Positions 28,303 to 37,341 of a stretch of 64,000 nucleotides of DNA are shown here, piece after piece. The DNA lies in assembly GCF_016595505.1 (NCBI RefSeq), contig NZ_JAENIL010000001.1, positions 124,001 to 188,000 of the forward strand, given 5' to 3'. Below the pieces are notes generated by a model, which did not search any database, had not been told where the DNA came from, and saw nothing but the letters and a program-made list of their open reading frames with translations. The stretch's first letter is position 1, and every line of letters starts with the position of its first letter. This DNA comes from Pelagicoccus mobilis (GTDB lineage: Bacteria > Verrucomicrobiota > Verrucomicrobiia > Opitutales > Opitutaceae). A program made the position numbers and the translations under genes.

Positions 28303-29325
28303 ATGATCCGATCTCGTTTTAAGCTCTTACTCAGTTCCACCGCACTCAGCCTCCTGCTCCCGGCATCGGCGCAGGACAGCACCAACTACCCGACGATCGG
28401 GGAGATCGTTCGCTTCAGCGACGAAGCGAACAAGATTCTTTCGAGCGACGCTAAGATCGAAGTAATCAGCTCTGGTTACGTCTGGTCGGAAGGTCCTGCC
28501 TGGAACAAACAAGGAGGCTTCCTCGCGTTTTCGGACGTTCCCGAAAATAAAGTCTACAAGTGGGTTGAGGGCAAAGGAGCTAGTCTTTGGATACAGCCAT
28601 CCGGGTACACAGGTCTCGGCGAATACGCTGGTTCCGATGGAAGCAACGGACTCGCGTTTGACGACGCTGGCAACCTCTACTCCTGCGAATGCGGCGACCG
28701 ACGCATCTCCATTCTGACAAAAGGACAAGGAAAACGAACGCTCGCCGACAACTACAACGGGATGCGATTCAACTCTCCGAACGACATATCCCTTCACTCC
28801 AACGGCGACATCTACTTTACCGACCCGGAGTACGGGCTTCCCAAACCAGGTCTCGACGGCAAGGAAACTCCTTACATGGGCGTTTATGTGATTCGCAAAG
28901 ACGGTTCAGTTGAGCTGGTGGACGATAGCCTCACCGCGCCCAACGGAATAGCCCTGTCAGTTGACGAGAAAACCCTTTACGTCGCCAACTCTGACCGAGC
29001 GAACAACCCGAAAGTCTACGCGTATCCAATCAAAAAAGACGGTTCGTTTGGTAAACGTAGAACCTTTTTCAACGCGCAAGACTACCCTGCCCTCAAAGGC
29101 ATGAGTCCGGACGGCATGAAGTTCGATGCCAGAGGGAACCTTTGGATTGGCGGGATCATCGGAGGCGTGGTTCTCAATCCACAGGGAGCCCCAATCGCCC
29201 TGATTAACTCAGGCGAGAAGATCTCTAACTGCGCCTTCGGTGGCCCAGACGGCTCAACCCTCTACATGACCTCCGACACTTACATCATTAAGGTGGAGAC
29301 CAAGGTTAAGGGCATCGGTTTCTAA
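28303..29325 (+). CDS. Exported SMP-30/gluconolactonase/LRE-like lactonase
   Basis: This 340-residue six-bladed propeller has a signal peptide (FKLLLSSTALSLLLPASAQ) and SMP-30 family motifs: SEGPAWNKQGGFLAFSDVP (metal Glu), DGSNGLAFDDAGNLYSCE, FNSPNDISLHSNGDIYFTDP (metal Asn) and PDGMKFDARGNLWIGG (metal Asp). Family members hydrolyse sugar lactones made by sugar dehydrogenases. In this context it could open a lactone from fucose or galactose oxidation, linking the GH29 genes on either side with an oxidative route. It converges with the second GH29 gene, with a GTAG palindrome in the 18-base gap. Confidence 0.9.
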   Translation: MIRSRFKLLLSSTALSLLLPASAQDSTNYPTIGEIVRFSDEANKILSSDAKIEVISSGYVWSEGPAWNKQGGFLAFSDVPENKVYKWVEGKGASLWIQPSGYTGLGEYAGSDGSNGLAFDDAGNLYSCECGDRRISILTKGQGKRTLADNYNGMRFNSPNDISLHSNGDIYFTDPEYGLPKPGLDGKETPYMGVYVIRKDGSVELVDDSLTAPNGIALSVDEKTLYVANSDRANNPKVYAYPIKKDGSFGKRRTFFNAQDYPALKGMSPDGMKFDARGNLWIGGIIGGVVLNPQGAPIALINSGEKISNCAFGGPDGSTLYMTSDTYIIKVETKVKGIGF

Positions 29326-29326
29326 A

Positions 29327-29347
29327 GGAGGGCAACCCTCCTGCTAC
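29327..29347 (-). repeat. GTAG-headed palindrome between convergent genes
   Basis: On the minus strand GTAG (29344-29347) includes the TAG stop of the GH29 gene, then a stem GGAGGG-TT-GCCCTCC. It separates two convergent genes and may end transcription from both. Confidence 0.5.
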
Positions 29348-30840
29348 TTGATCAGAATCTTGAATACGAAGGCGTGATCGCCGGGCTTCTTCTTCGGTAG
29401 CTGAATAGCCAGCTCCTCTTTGCGTTGTTCGAACTTCAGCTTACCGCGGTGCCCCAACAAGCTAACCTTAGCGATCTCTTCGTTACAATCAGTGAGAGAT
29501 AGCGACTTGATCTTAACCTCCTTGCCGTCTTCCGGCCAACCAAAGGCAATCGCGTAAAGTACACCATCCTTGGTCGTGAAACGGATGTCCTCGGCCTTAA
29601 AACCATCAAATTTAAGGTCCGACAAGTGACCAACCAATGTCTCAGTTGGGCCCTCTCCGTAGATCAGCCAAGGACGTGTCCCATAAATCGCCTCACCATT
29701 CACCTTCAACCAAGCTCCGATCTCGCGCATGATCCGCTTCTGCTCTTCAGGGATCGTGCCATCCGCCATCGGAGCTAGATTCAGCAACATGTTACCGTTC
29801 TTACTCACGACGTCTGCCAGATCATGTATAATCCGCGCCGTTGAGTAATACTCAATTCCTCCCGCGTAGCTCCAAGTGGTTCGAGAAATGGAGGAGTCCA
29901 TGAGCCAAGGCTCGGGATAGATCTCCGGCATCCGACTACGCTCGAGATCCACAGTCCCCGTTCCAAGCGGCATGTCAGGGCGTTTAAACGTAAGCACGTA
30001 GTCAAGCCCCTCTGCCTCGCTGTGATTATAAAAGTGAGCGGCCATCTCCTGAATGTACTTTTCAGGCAGGATCTGCATGCGGTTGTCGAACCAGATCATA
30101 TCAGGCGAATAGGCTTCAACAACCTCCTCAACCTTATCTCTCCATTCCGCGGCAAACTCATGACTTGGAGCTGGGAACGGGTTGTACGCCTTCCTCCCTT
30201 TTACGCCAAAAGCTGAGTTCGGCACTGGTGGTCCATACAATCCTTCATACTCAGGATTACTCGTGTCCGTGCTAGTATCCATTGTTGGATACCACCCCCA
30301 CTTCCACTGATGGTGGAAACTGGTCATAAATTTCAGCCCTTTCGCGCGGATCGCCTTTTCGAGCTCCGCCACAACATCGCGCTTCGGCCCCATGTCCTTC
30401 GCATTCCACTTCGTAATCTCAGAGTCCCACATCGCGAAACCGTCGGCGTGCTCAGCAACAGGCCCCGCGAATCGAGCGCCTGACTCCACAAATAGCTCGG
30501 CCCACTCTTCCGGATCAAAATTCTCAGCCGTGAACATCGGGATGAAGTCCTTGTAACCGAACTCCTTTAACGATCCATAAGTCTCCTCGTGGTAAACGTT
30601 CTGCTTGGAGCCCTTCTTGTACATGTTTCGGGAGTACCAATCCGTATTCCGAGGACCCAAGCTAGCCGAGTACGGTCCCCAATGCAGGTAGATGCCAAAC
30701 TTCGCATCCCGAAACCACTCAGGACATTCATATGCCTGCAACGATTCCCATGTGGCGTCGAAGCGTGCTTCCTCTTTCCCAGTGCAAGCGATCGCCAAAA
30801 AGGCAACGGATGCAGTCAAAACCGAGCGACAAGTTTTCAT
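29344..30840 (-). CDS. Alpha-L-fucosidase, GH29, probable lipoprotein
   Basis: This 498-residue fucosidase differs from the GH29 at 26744. The N-terminus KTCRSVLTASVAFLAIAC is a lipoprotein signal with lipobox LAIAC (Cys19), so it is probably anchored in a membrane. GH29 motifs are PEWFRDAKFGIYLHWGPYSA, ARFAGPVAEHADGFAMWDS, MTSFHHQWKW, nucleophile Asp252 in DMIWFDNRM, and NGNMLLNLAPMADGTIPEEQ. The AEHADGF plus HHQW pattern is that of the broad-specificity GH29-A type rather than 1,3/1,4-specific enzymes (inference). It lies alone on the minus strand, convergent with the lactonase; its promoter region is 30841-30934. Confidence 0.92.
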   Translation of the reverse strand: MKTCRSVLTASVAFLAIACTGKEEARFDATWESLQAYECPEWFRDAKFGIYLHWGPYSASLGPRNTDWYSRNMYKKGSKQNVYHEETYGSLKEFGYKDFIPMFTAENFDPEEWAELFVESGARFAGPVAEHADGFAMWDSEITKWNAKDMGPKRDVVAELEKAIRAKGLKFMTSFHHQWKWGWYPTMDTSTDTSNPEYEGLYGPPVPNSAFGVKGRKAYNPFPAPSHEFAAEWRDKVEEVVEAYSPDMIWFDNRMQILPEKYIQEMAAHFYNHSEAEGLDYVLTFKRPDMPLGTGTVDLERSRMPEIYPEPWLMDSSISRTTWSYAGGIEYYSTARIIHDLADVVSKNGNMLLNLAPMADGTIPEEQKRIMREIGAWLKVNGEAIYGTRPWLIYGEGPTETLVGHLSDLKFDGFKAEDIRFTTKDGVLYAIAFGWPEDGKEVKIKSLSLTDCNEEIAKVSLLGHRGKLKFEQRKEELAIQLPKKKPGDHAFVFKILIK

Positions 30841-30934
30841 ATGTAATTCCCTTTTTTACTTATGAAATTCCATTTGGCAACGACAACACCTCCAAATCGG
30901 AGTTAAATCAGTTAAGCTAATCTCGTCCGCGCAC

Positions 30935-30969
30935 AAAAAAATCCTCCCGAACCTTTGTCCGAGAGGATT
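30935..30969 (-). terminator. Rho-independent terminator of the sulfatase/GH2 operon
   Basis: On the minus strand a 10-bp stem (AATCCTCTCG with CGGGAGGATT, one G-U pair; 30960-30969 and 30940-30949) with a 10-base loop is followed by seven T residues. It ends the operon that includes the GH2 gene at 31006. Confidence 0.88.
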
Positions 30970-31005
30970 GATAAAAAAGTCTAAGTACCCAGTTACAGCG
31001 AGTTA

Positions 31006-33516
31006 CTACAAAGCTCCGTCTACCGGATTCGGCTTCAACGTTTCGTCCGAGACGCCCAGCAGAGACGGAACCCATGGCTTTGCCTTACCTGCCCCTGAAA
31101 CCTTGAAAGAAACCGAAGCGGCTTCGAGTCCATCCGACTCAGCGAGTAAAGTCACTTCTCCCTCTTCTCTAGAAGCCTGAACCAATATCTGGCAAAGCCC
31201 CTGATAGAGGTGACGCTGATCAGCCTTGTCCGGTTCATGGCTATTTGGGTCTCCATTGCCAACCCCTAGGTTTCTGCCGCAGCCAGTTACTGAGAATCGA
31301 ATTAAATTAGAAGCATTCGGAACCACCCGACCTTCCGCATCGAGCACGCGTACTTCCACTGGAGCCAAGTCTTGATCGTCCGCGTCTAACTCACCTCGTT
31401 CAGCAATCAGCTCAACTTTTACCGGCTCGCCAGTAGTTTCGTGGACAGTCGAGAGAATCTGCTCGCCGGCGGAGTCGAAACCACGGGCTTCCAATTTACC
31501 GGGCTGGTAAACAACACTCCACTCCAAGTGACCGTTTTCTTCTACTGATTGCCGGCCTAGCAGCTCTCCGTTGAGATAGAGCTCAACTTCGGCACAGTTC
31601 GTGTAACACCAAACATCGATCGCTTCACCTTCCTTCCCTCGCCAATTCCAATGGGGGAAAACGTGAAGCAAAGGCTCATCACGCCACCATGCACGATAAT
31701 ACCAATAAGCGTCTTTTGGAAAGCCACAGAGGTCTAGTATTCCGTATCCAGTAATCACTGTCGGGAAACGGCACGGGTAGATCTCTCCACGGTAGTCGAA
31801 CCCGGTCCAGAGAAAGGTGCCCATCATGAAAGGACGATTCGCGCAATCCTTCCAGGTTTCCATGATGCTATAGCCCCAAGGCGTGCAGGTTTCGCCGTAG
31901 GAACTGATGATCTCCTTGCGCTTGGGATTCGTCCAAAGCGGTGTGTCGTGATACTGAATTGGCGGGTCAGTCACGACCTTTTCGTACACGCCTCGATTCG
32001 AGGCTGAACCTCCGGTTTCAGATCCGACGAGTGGCCAGTCCGGGTACTTGGCGTGAAAATCATCGTAGTTTTCGCTTCGCTGTCCTGAACGATAGTTCGT
32101 ACCAAAAACATCCAGACGGAAGCCTTCCTCTTCGTGCAAATCGCAAATGTCGATCCAGTCGCAATTCATGGCATAGGTGACGGGTCGAGAAGTATCCAAA
32201 CGCTTAACACGTTGCTGCATTTTCCTCATCATGCGGATGCCGACTTTCGTATCTTGCACCAGCATGTCCTCATTCCCCAATGACCAAAAAACGATGCTTG
32301 GATGATTCCGCCCGCGACGAACCAAGTTATCGAGCTGCTTTTCATACTCCGGTGCAGTGCCGATGAGGCGAGCTTCATCCATGACCATGACGCCGAGCCG
32401 GTCGCAGATTTCGAGCATCTCCGGAGTCGCCGGGTTATGGGAGGTACGAATCGCATTCACCCCCATCGACTTCATCTTGTGGATACGCCACTCTTGCAAA
32501 GCGTAGGGAATAGCGATTCCGACACCTGCGTGATCTTGGTGGCTACAGACTCCCTTTAGCTTGATGTTCTTGCCGTTAAGAAAAAAGCCCTCGTTCGAAC
32601 AAACTCTGATTGTACGAATTCCGAAACTTGTTTCGAATCGATCAACCACCTCGCCATCTACTTTCACGAGGGTTTCGAGGACATACAGAATCGGAGTATC
32701 AGGACTCCAGAGCTCAGGATCCGCAACTTCCAGAGACTGTAAAATCGCCTCACAAGAATCTCCACATACTCCCATTTCAACGGAGCCACTAGCAACCAAC
32801 TCCCCAGCAGGACTCACTACATTCGAAACGATTTCACACACAACCTCATCCGCTAGGTCGTTACGTACAGATGTCTCGATATTTAGAGTCGCTCGACTCA
32901 GATCCGATTCATCGAGAACAGGCTCAACAAAAGTCCCCCAACTAGGGACATGCACCGCATGAGTCTTTACCAGTCGAGCATCACGATAGATACCGCCGCC
33001 TTCGTAGGACCAGAGTTCAAAGTCATTCGCATCCACGCGAATCGCGACTGTGTTTTGTCCTCCAAATTCCAATACATCGCTAAGATCGAAGGTGTAGCTC
33101 GCATACCCACTCCACTCCCGTCCGATAAAGTGACCATTGCACCAAACCTCGTAGTTTCGGTAAACCCCGTCTAGCTCGAGAACAAAGCGTTTCCCCTCAT
33201 CTTCAGACGAAACATCAAAGGTCTTTCGATACCAGGCAATGTCAGTCGGCAAGGAACCGTGAATCGGCTCGTTCTTCCCAGAGATTTCGCCCTCGACCAC
33301 GAAGTCGTGCGGCAAGTTCACAATGCGCCAATCACGGTCTGAGTACTTGACTGTGGAAATCCCGTGATTACCGGCCTTCATCCAGTGAGCACGTTCAAAG
33401 CGCTGAGCGTGAATACCATGATAATTGGTGGTTTCAATGTCTCCAAGATGGAAACGCCAATCAAAGTTCATAGAGAGGACTTCACGTCCTGAAGAAGAAT
33501 CAGAATTCGTATTCAT
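31006..33516 (-). CDS. Cytoplasmic GH2 beta-galactosidase-like enzyme
   Basis: This 836-residue enzyme has a complete GH2 layout: sugar-binding domain (IVNLPHDFVVEGEISG), Ig-like domain, TIM barrel (IKLKGVCSHQDHAGVG, NAIRTSHNP), acid/base Glu416 in FWSLGNED and nucleophile Glu500 in LVGSETGGS, then DUF4982 (about 600-665), GH2 C5 (LDADDQDLAPVEVRVLDAEG) and a short C-terminal piece. ATG 33516 begins MNTNSDSS..., with no signal peptide; the longer frame also shows none, so it should act in the cytoplasm on imported oligosaccharides. It lies 111 bases after a sulfatase that also lacks a signal peptide and shares its strand and terminator, suggesting an intracellular desulfation and degalactosylation module. 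Confidence 0.92.
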   Translation of the reverse strand: MNTNSDSSSGREVLSMNFDWRFHLGDIETTNYHGIHAQRFERAHWMKAGNHGISTVKYSDRDWRIVNLPHDFVVEGEISGKNEPIHGSLPTDIAWYRKTFDVSSEDEGKRFVLELDGVYRNYEVWCNGHFIGREWSGYASYTFDLSDVLEFGGQNTVAIRVDANDFELWSYEGGGIYRDARLVKTHAVHVPSWGTFVEPVLDESDLSRATLNIETSVRNDLADEVVCEIVSNVVSPAGELVASGSVEMGVCGDSCEAILQSLEVADPELWSPDTPILYVLETLVKVDGEVVDRFETSFGIRTIRVCSNEGFFLNGKNIKLKGVCSHQDHAGVGIAIPYALQEWRIHKMKSMGVNAIRTSHNPATPEMLEICDRLGVMVMDEARLIGTAPEYEKQLDNLVRRGRNHPSIVFWSLGNEDMLVQDTKVGIRMMRKMQQRVKRLDTSRPVTYAMNCDWIDICDLHEEEGFRLDVFGTNYRSGQRSENYDDFHAKYPDWPLVGSETGGSASNRGVYEKVVTDPPIQYHDTPLWTNPKRKEIISSYGETCTPWGYSIMETWKDCANRPFMMGTFLWTGFDYRGEIYPCRFPTVITGYGILDLCGFPKDAYWYYRAWWRDEPLLHVFPHWNWRGKEGEAIDVWCYTNCAEVELYLNGELLGRQSVEENGHLEWSVVYQPGKLEARGFDSAGEQILSTVHETTGEPVKVELIAERGELDADDQDLAPVEVRVLDAEGRVVPNASNLIRFSVTGCGRNLGVGNGDPNSHEPDKADQRHLYQGLCQILVQASREEGEVTLLAESDGLEAASVSFKVSGAGKAKPWVPSLLGVSDETLKPNPVDGAL

Positions 33517-33544
33517 AGAAACAGTATATAAGTGTGAGTGACCT

Positions 33545-33565
33545 GTAGGGTTGGAGCTTGCTCCA
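33545..33565 (+). repeat. GTAGGG-headed palindrome
   Basis: GTAGGG (33545-33550) precedes stem TGGAGC (33552-33557), loop TT, GCTCCA (33560-33565). It lies in the 111-base gap between the sulfatase and GH2 genes. Confidence 0.5.
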
Positions 33566-33627
33566 GACCGCAATGCAGGATCAGAAAGTTCGCGGGATGG
33601 GATTCGGACAAAAGTCCCACTCGATTT

Positions 33628-35187
33628 CTAGTCTTCCCAGTGGGCGTCTATAATAGCCTGCAAATGCGGGTACTTTTCATCCCCTTCATTCAGCTCGGCA
33701 CGCTTTTTCAAGATCTCCGCCTTCAGCTCAGCGATAATATCTTTGTACTCAGGGTCCGAATACCGGTTAACATCTTCATCAGGATCACGCTCGAGATCGT
33801 AGAGCTCCCAGGCCGCAGGAGTCTGAACAACCTTGTTGCATTTCCCAACCCACTCCGTTGACGGCGTCCCCATCTGCGATTCGTCGAAATGGTAGCCATA
33901 GTAGAACATCAACTTGTAACGCTTGGTTCGGATGCCGAAATTCGCAGGCACATCGTGATGCACCATGTGCATCCAATAACGGTAGTAGACGGAGCTGTCC
34001 CAGCCTTCGACCTCATCGCCTGTCGCAACCGTTTCCGCAAAGCTTCGTCCCTGCATATAGCTAGGGGTCTCACCTTTCGCGAAGTCTAAAACAGTTGGAG
34101 CGTAGTCGACATTGTTGACCAACATATCGGTCTCGACTCCTCGCTTATCCATATCCGGATGGCGAATAATCAGCGGCATATTCGCAGACTCTTCATACAT
34201 CCAACGCTTGTCTTGCAAGTCGTGCTCCCCGAGCATCATTCCTTGATCGGAAGTATACACGATGATCGTGTTGTCCCAGAGATCGTTCTCCTTCAGGTAT
34301 CCGAAAAGTCGGTTCAGGTTATCATCGATCCCCTTCACACAGCGAAGGTAGCGTTTTAGGTAATGCTGGTAGGCTTGGTGAGTCGCTTCGCGATCATCTT
34401 CGGGACCGCCTTCCGGGAAATAGTTGAAGACATAATTCCGGATTTCGTGACGACGCGAAACAGAAGTCCCAATCACTCTGCGTAGCGAATCATTTTCACC
34501 CCGCGTTCCAATGGAGCCCCAAGTGGACTGATCGTAGAGATTGTCGGGCTCGGGCACATCGATATCAGCCAAGAAGTCTTCATAACGCCGAGCGTACTCG
34601 AAGTAGTCATGCGGCGCTTTGAAATGGTGCATCAAGAAGAAGGGCTTGTCCCTGTCTCGCTTGTTTTCGAGCCAATCGAGACTGCTATCGGTGTTGATAT
34701 CCGAGCTGTGCCCAACTTCTTTCACCGTAGCGAGCTCAGGATTCGCATGCAAATCGCCATACTCCGTTACGCCCTTTTCAAAGTAAGCGGGATCATAGTA
34801 ACTGCCTTGCTCATGAGCATCGGCCATTACCTTGTAATAGTCGAAGTTCGGCTCTTCATGCAGATGCCACTTTCCTACAAGCGCGGTTTCGTAACCGAGT
34901 TTCGAAAGCTCCTGCGGCAAGTACTGCTTCTCTGTCGGCAACGACCCGTTCAAGTCGAGCACTCCGTTCGTCTGTGAATGCTGCCCAGTGAGAATACACG
35001 CCCGGCTCGGCGTGCAAATCGCATTGGTCACGAAACAGTTGCGAAAAAGGATTCCGTCAGCCGCTAGCGCATCGATATTGGGGGTGAGATCCAATCCCGC
35101 GAGTCGCCCTCCATAAGCTCCGATGGCATGCGAGGCATGGTCATCGGACATTATGTAGAGGATGTTGTACTTCTTAACCTGTGACAT
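33628..35187 (-). CDS. Type I sulfatase without signal peptide
   Basis: This 519-residue sulfatase starts directly at the core fold (MSQVKKYNILYIMSDDHASH, with metal-binding Asp15 and Asp16) and has no export signal, so it is probably cytoplasmic. The formylglycine motif is Cys58 in CTPSRACILTG. Other family residues are VGKWHLH, FFLMHHFKAPHDYF and IVYTSDQGMMLGEHDLQDKRWMYEES. It is a close paralogue of the exported sulfatase directly upstream, from which it is separated by 9 bases. Duplication followed by loss (or gain) of the signal would give one enzyme per compartment. It needs a maturation enzyme (FGE or anSME), which is not in this window. Confidence 0.93.
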   Translation of the reverse strand: MSQVKKYNILYIMSDDHASHAIGAYGGRLAGLDLTPNIDALAADGILFRNCFVTNAICTPSRACILTGQHSQTNGVLDLNGSLPTEKQYLPQELSKLGYETALVGKWHLHEEPNFDYYKVMADAHEQGSYYDPAYFEKGVTEYGDLHANPELATVKEVGHSSDINTDSSLDWLENKRDRDKPFFLMHHFKAPHDYFEYARRYEDFLADIDVPEPDNLYDQSTWGSIGTRGENDSLRRVIGTSVSRRHEIRNYVFNYFPEGGPEDDREATHQAYQHYLKRYLRCVKGIDDNLNRLFGYLKENDLWDNTIIVYTSDQGMMLGEHDLQDKRWMYEESANMPLIIRHPDMDKRGVETDMLVNNVDYAPTVLDFAKGETPSYMQGRSFAETVATGDEVEGWDSSVYYRYWMHMVHHDVPANFGIRTKRYKLMFYYGYHFDESQMGTPSTEWVGKCNKVVQTPAAWELYDLERDPDEDVNRYSDPEYKDIIAELKAEILKKRAELNEGDEKYPHLQAIIDAHWED

Positions 35188-35196
35188 CGGCAGAGC

Positions 35197-36894
35197 CTAT
35201 TTATCCCAATGCGTATCTATGATGGCTTGCAGCTTCGGATAGCCTTCGTCCGTCTCGTTGAGATCTTCACGCATCTTCTTGAGACGTTGCTTAAGTTCAC
35301 GAGTGACATCCTCGTATCCATCCTTGCCGTACAAGTTCACCCGCTCCTCCGGATCGTTTACCATATCGTAGAGTTCCCAGGCCACTGGAGTCTGGTCGAT
35401 AAGGTTCGACTTCTCCAACCAGTGGAACGCCTTGGTCCCCATACGCTCCTCATCGTAGTGACGACCATAATAGAAGATCAGTTTGTACTCCTTAGTCCTG
35501 ATTCCGAAGTGAGCTGGCACGTCGTGATGGATCATGTGCATCCAGTAGCGATAGTAGACAGCATCGTCCCATTTCTCATCCGCCTTTCCAGTCTCGATGA
35601 CTGAAGCGAAGCTGCGTCCTTGCATTTGGCTCGGCACCTTGCCTCCCGCTAATTCGATAAGCGTTGGACCGAAGTCCGTATTGGAAATCATCATATCATT
35701 GCGAAGACCTGAGTACTTAGCCTTCGGGTGGCGTACGATGAAAGGCATGTGGATCGATTCCTCATAAATCCATCGCTTATCCTGCAAATCGTGCTCACCG
35801 AGCATCATCCCTTGGTCGGAGGTGTACACGATGATCGTATTTTCCCAGAGACCTTCCTTCTTCAGGTATTCGAACAAGCGATTCAGATTGTCGTCTACCC
35901 CCTTCACGCAACGTAAGTAGCGCTTCACGTAAGTCTGGTACGCATCAAAAGTGTCCTTGGCTGGATTTGTAGTCGGCCCTCCGTTTAGCAAATCCACATA
36001 ATGGCGCTGGTTGTGGCGGGCTGAAACCGAAGTTCCGATACGATCACGCATACCATCGCCATAACCTCGGGTGCCTTCCGATCCCCAATAAGGGTCGGAA
36101 TAAAGGCTCGAGGGTTCCGGGATGATCTCGTCCTCAAGATACTCATCATAGCGAGGCGCATTTTCGAACATGTCGTGCGGAGCCTTATAGTGATGCATCA
36201 AGAAAAAGGGCTTCTTCTTGTCGCGACCGTTCTCCAGCCACTCCAAGGTCAAATCCGTTATGACGTCGGAGCTGTGTCCCTTCGTCTTGATAACTGGCAA
36301 ATCCGGATGATCACGCGTGCCGCCGAAGGTCATTCCGATCTCCTGGAAATCTGGGTCAAAGTACGTCCCTTGCTCCCCTTCAGCTACCATCACCTTCCAA
36401 TAGTCGAAATCGGGCTCAACCCCTAAGTGCCATTTCCCGATCAAAGCGGTCTGGTATCCCATATCCTTGAATACATTCGGCAGGTACTGACGCTCGAACG
36501 GCATCTTCGTATCCAAATCCAACACCGTATTCGTTTGCGGATACTGTCCCGAGATGATGCTCGCTCGGCTCGGAATACAGATCGAATTGTTCACGAAGAC
36601 ATTCTCGAACAGTAATCCCTCATCAGCCAACGAGTCTAAAACCGGCGTCGGATTCAAGCCCGAGAGCCGCCCACCATAGGAGCCGACAGCATGGGCCGCA
36701 TGGTCGTCGCTCATGATATAGAGCACGTTGAGTGGCTTCGCCTTGGCGGTATTTTCGCCTAGGGCTACGGCAGCTATAAGAACGAGCGCAGGGAGCAACC
36801 CTCGCAGACCGGTAAAAAAGAACGAGCCCGCAGTACCCCCTGCGGACTCGTTCCTATACCCCTTACTTTTTTTGCTACTACAATATTGAAACAT
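35197..36894 (-). CDS. Exported type I sulfatase with terminator-like leader
   Basis: This sulfatase has DDHAAH metal residues near 63-68, formylglycine Cys106 in CIPSRAS, VGKW-type IGKWHLG, LMHHYKAPHD and YTSDQGMMLGEHDLQ. The 565-residue frame begins at ATG 36894, but residues ~14-28 are encoded by a perfect intrinsic terminator (36814-36853), so the true start may be a downstream TTG that gives a neat signal peptide (LPALVLIAAVALGENTAKA). Either way it is exported. It heads the operon with the signal-less sulfatase and the GH2 enzyme, and its leader faces the divergent LacI gene at 37342. It may therefore be controlled by both repression and attenuation. Confidence 0.9.
   Translation of the reverse strand: MFQYCSSKKSKGYRNESAGGTAGSFFFTGLRGLLPALVLIAAVALGENTAKAKPLNVLYIMSDDHAAHAVGSYGGRLSGLNPTPVLDSLADEGLLFENVFVNNSICIPSRASIISGQYPQTNTVLDLDTKMPFERQYLPNVFKDMGYQTALIGKWHLGVEPDFDYWKVMVAEGEQGTYFDPDFQEIGMTFGGTRDHPDLPVIKTKGHSSDVITDLTLEWLENGRDKKKPFFLMHHYKAPHDMFENAPRYDEYLEDEIIPEPSSLYSDPYWGSEGTRGYGDGMRDRIGTSVSARHNQRHYVDLLNGGPTTNPAKDTFDAYQTYVKRYLRCVKGVDDNLNRLFEYLKKEGLWENTIIVYTSDQGMMLGEHDLQDKRWIYEESIHMPFIVRHPKAKYSGLRNDMMISNTDFGPTLIELAGGKVPSQMQGRSFASVIETGKADEKWDDAVYYRYWMHMIHHDVPAHFGIRTKEYKLIFYYGRHYDEERMGTKAFHWLEKSNLIDQTPVAWELYDMVNDPEERVNLYGKDGYEDVTRELKQRLKKMREDLNETDEGYPKLQAIIDTHWDK
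36814..36853 (-). terminator. Intrinsic terminator/attenuator inside the sulfatase 5' region
   Basis: On the minus strand a 13-bp stem (36841-36853 pairing with 36820-36832, one G-U) with an 8-base loop is followed immediately by six T residues. It lies 41-80 bases inside the frame beginning at ATG 36894, ahead of the sulfatase core. No minus-strand gene lies upstream for it to terminate, so it most likely acts as a leader attenuator. Confidence 0.75.
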
Positions 36895-36939
36895 CGATAC
36901 TGGCGTTTGAGCTAAGGATTATCTCTCAAACACGGACAC

Positions 36940-36951
36940 ATTGTACACAAT
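36940..36951. promoter_or_regulatory. ATTGTACACAAT motif, copy 1
   Basis: This near-palindrome (ATTGT-AC-ACAAT) lies 46 bases upstream of the sulfatase ATG at 36894. The identical 12-mer occurs before the GH117-like gene (46639-46650) and a 10/12 match before a sulfatase (50013-50024). Confidence 0.5.
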
Positions 36952-37144
36952 TTCCCGACACATGGAAATCGACCATTTTCACAGTTTGATGGACTATTTG
37001 AACATGACTTTTGTGTCACTTATGCGGGACTATCGTTCACTGACTACTCCGGCACAGGCTCCTAAAAAAGTACCAAACGGTACATATCTCAGACAGGTGT
37101 TACGTTTGGACAATTTCGCTCGAGCCAAGGGTGATACTTTTGCC

Positions 37145-37157
37145 CTTAATCATTAAA
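37145..37157. promoter_or_regulatory. TTTAACGATTAAA-like site upstream of the LacI gene
   Basis: CTTAATCATTAAA matches the motif at 43672 at 10 of 13 positions and lies about 185 bases upstream of the LacI start. It is a possible autoregulatory operator, weaker than the other copies. Confidence 0.3.
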
Positions 37158-37341
37158 ATAGCGGTACTTTCCGAGCGCTTTCAAATTTGTGACGATCTCA
37201 TAAGGGGATCTTCCGCCACTTTTGGTATATTGGTTACCGTCAGCAAGTTCTGGCACACCCCTAATAAAAGCAATCCCCCCACGGACTGCATAATTTAAGC
37301 TCACGTTCAACTGAGTTCAGCCCCCAGCCAATAGACCCCAT

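Larger units (their letters stand above)
36895..37341. promoter_or_regulatory. Divergent sulfatase/LacI control region
   Basis: This 447-base gap holds no convincing gene; a 71-codon frame at 36941 starts with TTG and looks random. It contains GTTTGAG/CTCAAAC (36905-36911, 36925-36931), ATTGTACACAAT (36940-36951), GTACC/GGTAC (37070-37074, 37079-37083) and CTTAATCATTAAA (37145-37157). These are plausible LacI-type operators for both divergent genes. Confidence 0.55.

Noticed and set aside
36941-37156. A 71-codon frame in the LacI/sulfatase gap
   Set aside because: It begins with TTG inside the ATTGTACACAAT motif, has no ribosome site and no recognisable composition; the gap is better read as regulatory.
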